DNA of 64,000 nt from an uncultured Phascolarctobacterium sp. GTDB taxonomy: Bacteria; Bacillota; Negativicutes; Acidaminococcales; Acidaminococcaceae. Every line of letters begins with the position of its first letter. The first letter of the stretch is position 1. The stretch spans positions 9,570 through 73,569 of the forward strand of contig NZ_CAAGLX010000007.1 of the NCBI RefSeq assembly GCF_900770955.1, given 5' to 3'. The position numbers were made by a program, and so were the translations under genes. Positions 61,884 to 64,000 of the stretch are shown piece by piece. Under the pieces are notes generated by a model. That model ran no database searches, was not told the DNA's origin, and saw nothing but the letters and a program-made list of their open reading frames with translations.

Positions 61884-62702
61884 ATGCCTTATTATTTAAA
61901 ACGTTTAACCGGCTATGCTCTTGGCTTTATACTGTTTTACGCGCCGGTGGCGCTTTTTCAGCGCTGCCTGTTTTATCTGCTTTACGGGAGCTGGCAGCCG
62001 CAAAGTATTCACGGGCTTTGTTTTCGTATACCGATAGAGCATATATTGGATGGAATCATCTGGCGGCTGACGCCCATCAGCATGCTTAGCACCCTGCTGC
62101 TTTTGGCGGCAGCCTTCTTCCTGGGGCCTGTTTTTTGCGGCAGGCTGTGTCCGGCAGGTGCATTCACCGAATATCTGTCGAAACTGGTGCCGTCAAAATT
62201 TCAAATCAGCTGGCATCGTTATACAGAAATTGCCCCCATCCGTTACGGTATGCTGGCAGGCTTTTGTCTGGTACCTTTTTTTGGCGGTATCCTTGCCTGC
62301 TCGTACTGCAATTTCTTTTTGTTTGATTTACTTGCCAACTACTATACGCAGGGTTACTTTATTTCGCTTACCTCCAGCCTGCTGCTGACGGCAATTATGT
62401 GGGTGCTTGTCTTTGGTATCTTTACTAAGGGCGGACGCGGCTTTTGCAACTTTTTGTGTCCGGTGGGAGCAGCGCAGGGGCTGATGCATTATTTAGGCTG
62501 CAATCTGCCGTTTGTGCTGCGGATGCGCGTTGACAAAGATCAATGCATCGGCTGTGGCTTATGCGAGAAAAAATGTCCGATGGAGTCTGCCGGGCTGGTG
62601 GATGGCAAAGCGCAAATTAACCAGCATAACTGCATCTGCTGCGGCGTATGTAGGCACACTTGCCCAGTGCAGGCTATCAGCTATGGGAGGAAACGCGGAT
62701 GA
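61884..62702 (+). CDS. NapH/YccM-like 4Fe-4S membrane electron-transfer protein
   Basis: A 272-residue protein with about five membrane helices and four Fe-S type motifs. The two membrane-linked ones (GRLCPAGAFTEY and CNFLCPVGAAQG) carry the CxxxCP pattern of NapH/NosR; two classical ferredoxin clusters close the protein (CIGCGLCEKKCPMES and CICCGVCRHTCPVQA). Such proteins pass electrons across the inner membrane, to periplasmic reductases or FMN/thiol systems. ATG 61884 is chosen because AAGGA precedes it; in-frame ATGs upstream lie in or by the terminator. Its stop overlaps the next small gene. Confidence 0.87.
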   Translation: MPYYLKRLTGYALGFILFYAPVALFQRCLFYLLYGSWQPQSIHGLCFRIPIEHILDGIIWRLTPISMLSTLLLLAAAFFLGPVFCGRLCPAGAFTEYLSKLVPSKFQISWHRYTEIAPIRYGMLAGFCLVPFFGGILACSYCNFFLFDLLANYYTQGYFISLTSSLLLTAIMWVLVFGIFTKGGRGFCNFLCPVGAAQGLMHYLGCNLPFVLRMRVDKDQCIGCGLCEKKCPMESAGLVDGKAQINQHNCICCGVCRHTCPVQAISYGRKRG

Positions 62703-62893
62703 AAAGTAAGCTGATAAATTTTATTGCGGCGATGGGCATTCCCGTCAGCGGCATTACTACGCAGGGAGCAGGCTGCACGGGAATTTGCGGCAGCTGCAGC
62801 TTAAATTGCGCACCGGGGGTATTTGCTTTGCTGCTTTTGGCAGGCAAGGCTGTTTATAAACGTTATCATGGCGGGGTGATGCAGCATGAGTAA
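62699..62893 (+). CDS. Small Cys-rich membrane protein
   Basis: Sixty-four residues. Four Cys cluster in GAGCTGICGSCSLNCAPG followed by a hydrophobic helix (VFALLLLAGKAVYK). Start ATG 62699 overlaps the NapH-like stop (ATGA) and has GGGAGG upstream. The coupling suggests a partner or Fe-S/thiol carrier for the preceding protein. Not recognised as a named family. Confidence 0.6.
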   Translation: MKSKLINFIAAMGIPVSGITTQGAGCTGICGSCSLNCAPGVFALLLLAGKAVYKRYHGGVMQHE

Positions 62894-63367
62894 GAAAATA
62901 TTGCAGCGGGTGCTGGCATTTGCTCTGATGGCGGCGGTGATGGTCGGTCTGGTGTTCTTCCGCAACGAAAATGACAACGATAAGCACTATTTCCGTGCCA
63001 AGCTGGCGCGGGGGCAGGAACTGCACTGCAGGATAGACTTGGGCAAGGAGGGCGAGCTCAAGTATTTGCTGCAGCCTAATATCTATACCCTGTATTTACG
63101 CCTGCTGCCAGAGGATAAGCAGGTGCAGCTGCGGAGGGCCTGCAGCTGTTGCTGTCGCGCAGCAGCAAGAAAGGCTTGTGGCGCAAGCTGCAGCCTGATG
63201 AGATGCTAAAGCCGTATAAGGGGCAGTTAGGCGTGAGCGCTGAGCTGTATTTTTCGCCGGAGCAGTTAAAGCAGCGCCATGTGCAGAGTGGCAAAATCAA
63301 GTTTTATGACGCCAACGGCTTGTATGGCACTGTTGTTGTTGACGTAATCAATTCTCGGGTGAAATGA
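62886..63367 (+). pseudogene. Membrane-anchored protein with frameshift, last gene of the NapH-like operon
   Basis: From ATG 62886 the frame encodes an N-terminal anchor (VLAFALMAAVMVGLVFF) and a soluble part (FRAKLARGQELHCRIDLGKE). Near 63130-63142 it shifts into a Cys/Arg-rich run ending at 63209, which is out of character. A +1 frame continues smoothly (LQLLLSRSSKKGLW, then GKIKFYDANGLYGTVVVDVI) to TGA at 63367. Joined, the protein would be about 160 residues. Either a sequencing/assembly slip near GCGGAGGG or a real mutation. Function unknown; overlaps the Cys-rich gene by 8 bp. Confidence 0.6.
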
Positions 63368-63388
63368 GATTAATATAGTTTTTTTTAG

Positions 63389-63419
63389 CTGCGGGTAGAA
63401 TTTCTGCCTACAGTTTTTT
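63389..63419 (+). terminator. Terminator of the NapH-like operon
   Basis: An imperfect stem between CTG..GGTAGA and TCTGCC..CAG (63389-63413), followed by TTTTTT. Confidence 0.6.
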
Positions 63420-63524
63420 ATAGAAATATCTGTGAGTTTTTGAGTAACAAAATGATTCATTATTCTTCTCTTCACTACGCCCGTCAAGTGCAATAAAATT
63501 GAAAATTATTTCAGACAATAAGTC

Positions 63525-63553
63525 TTGACGGGGGGGGACATATGTATTATAAT
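63525..63553 (+). promoter_or_regulatory. Strong promoter of the SLH-protein gene
   Basis: TTGACG (63525-63530), 17-bp spacer starting with a run of G's, TATAAT (63548-63553). Near-consensus, fitting an abundant envelope protein. Start near 63560 gives a leader of about 238 nt. Confidence 0.75.
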
Positions 63554-63560
63554 AATCTCA

Positions 63561-63787
63561 ACAGCAAGAGTTTGCAGATCGCTTTATGACAGTACTAAGG
63601 ATTTTGCAATCTGCATTTCCTCCTCTTGCTGTGTTGAATACGTTTATAAATTGCCCACGGTGGATGATGGTAAAGAAGTACAGAGGAAACAAGGCAACTC
63701 TTGCACAGACTTTACTGAAGTTTCCCTTAGGGTGATTTGTAAAAATAAAAATTGGCAGTCGACTATACTGCCTGATTTCCTAAGGGA
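63561..63787 (+). promoter_or_regulatory. Structured 5' leader with SD-masking hairpin
   Basis: At the very 5' end ACAGCAAGAG (63561-63570) pairs with CTCTTGCTGT (63623-63632), and inside it TGCAGAT (63573-63579) with ATCTGCA (63609-63615): a capping stem that could protect mRNA. Near the start codon TCCCTTAGG (63723-63731) pairs perfectly with CCTAAGGGA (63779-63787), overlapping the Shine-Dalgarno (AAGGGAGG, 63782-63789), with an inner GGCAGT / ACTGCC stem (63754-63772). Confidence 0.5.
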
Positions 63788-63797
63788 GGAAAAGAAA

Positions 63798-64000
63798 ATG
63801 AAAAAATCTTTAGTTCTCGCAATGGCAATGGCTCTTGGCGTAACCGCTTCCGCTTACGCTGCTAACCCGTTCTCTGACGTACCTGCTGGCCACTGGGCTT
63901 ATGACAGCATCAACAAACTGGCTGCTGCTGGCGTAATCGAAGGCTACGGCGACTCCACCTTCGGTGGCGACAAACTGATGACCCGTTATGAAATGGCTCA
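63798..64000 (+). CDS. SLH-domain outer-membrane porin (OmpM-like), 5' part only
   Basis: The first 67 residues are visible: a signal peptide (MKKSLVLAMAMALGVTASAYA), then NPFSDVPAGHWAYDSINKLAAAG and a second half with EGYGDSTFGG and TRYEMA. This is an SLH domain immediately after the signal sequence, the plan of OmpM proteins of Negativicutes that tether the outer membrane to polyaminated peptidoglycan; a barrel would follow beyond 64000. Codons are highly biased (CTG, GCT, AAC, GAC), as in very highly expressed genes. The Shine-Dalgarno GGGAGG is ideal but can be masked by upstream RNA. Confidence 0.85.
   Translation, partial: MKKSLVLAMAMALGVTASAYAANPFSDVPAGHWAYDSINKLAAAGVIEGYGDSTFGGDKLMTRYEMA

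Larger units (their letters stand above)
63368..63797. other. 430-bp region holding the SLH-gene promoter and structured leader
   Basis: Contents in order: terminator at 63389-63419 for the operon to the left; an A/T-rich stretch; promoter at 63525-63553; a hairpin at the 5' end of the transcript (63561-63632); and an SD-masking stem (63723-63787). No reading frame is credible. Confidence 0.6.

Overview
The window looks like a chromosome segment of a diderm Firmicute of the class Negativicutes, with Acidaminococcaceae/Phascolarctobacterium-like gut bacteria a reasonable guess. Three things support this: Firmicute-style signals (strong Shine-Dalgarno sites, a T-box, serine recombinase, IS30); outer-membrane features (an HlyD adaptor, a TonB-dependent receptor, and at the right edge the start of an OmpM-like porin with an SLH domain directly after its signal peptide); and generally tight operons. 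The genus is inference.

Layout. 1-2716: end of an export operon (HlyD-type adaptor plus two ABC-2 permeases). 2717-12892: a ten-gene operon covering the shikimate pathway and the branches to Phe and Tyr (two tandem DAHP synthases, tyrA, aroB, aroA, aroC, pheA, aroE, aroK, aroQ). It is preceded by a promoter, a 46-codon reading frame packed with Tyr and Phe codons and an intrinsic terminator, which together look like a ribosome-mediated attenuator. 13044-15217: a CoA-disulfide-reductase-like flavoprotein with a rhodanese domain and a C-GCAxxG-C-C protein. 15300-22520: an inserted accessory island with gene remnants, a serine recombinase, a three-gene restriction-modification module (a short methylase gene broken by an in-frame TGA, an Eco57I-like methylase, and a GIY-YIG/SF2-helicase fusion) and an internally deleted IS30 element.

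22623-33259: housekeeping and transport genes (low-Mr phosphatase, PLP aminotransferase, an unrecognised protein with a possible PH-like domain, MFS transporter, a NAT-cca-C39 peptidase operon, a MatC-like carrier, AzlCD). 33402-36769: leuCDB under a T-box leader. 37051-43100: glutamate synthase gltB-gltD. 43380-47338: obgE, proB, proA. 47654-55693: three small membrane proteins (one RseC-like), maf, radC and the rod-shape operon mreB-mreC-mreD-mrdA-rodA. 55912-58508: the TIGR03960/TIGR03936 radical-SAM pair. 58614-63367: a MerR regulator divergent from an AT-rich TonB receptor, followed by a NapH-like Fe-S membrane protein, a Cys-rich small protein and a frameshifted membrane-anchored protein. 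63525-64000: the SLH porin with a long structured leader.

Common thread: amino-acid biosynthesis under RNA-level control (aromatic leader peptide, leucine T-box) beside nitrogen assimilation (GltBD) and proline synthesis. Three intergenic sites (36256-36424, 44648-44749, 55695-55796) carry a family of imperfect palindromes of about 102 bp with the core GTAC-N5/6-GTACRCCGTCGTCG. I do not recognise this family; it is one of the more novel signals here, along with the aro leader peptide and an SD-sequestering hairpin before the SLH gene.
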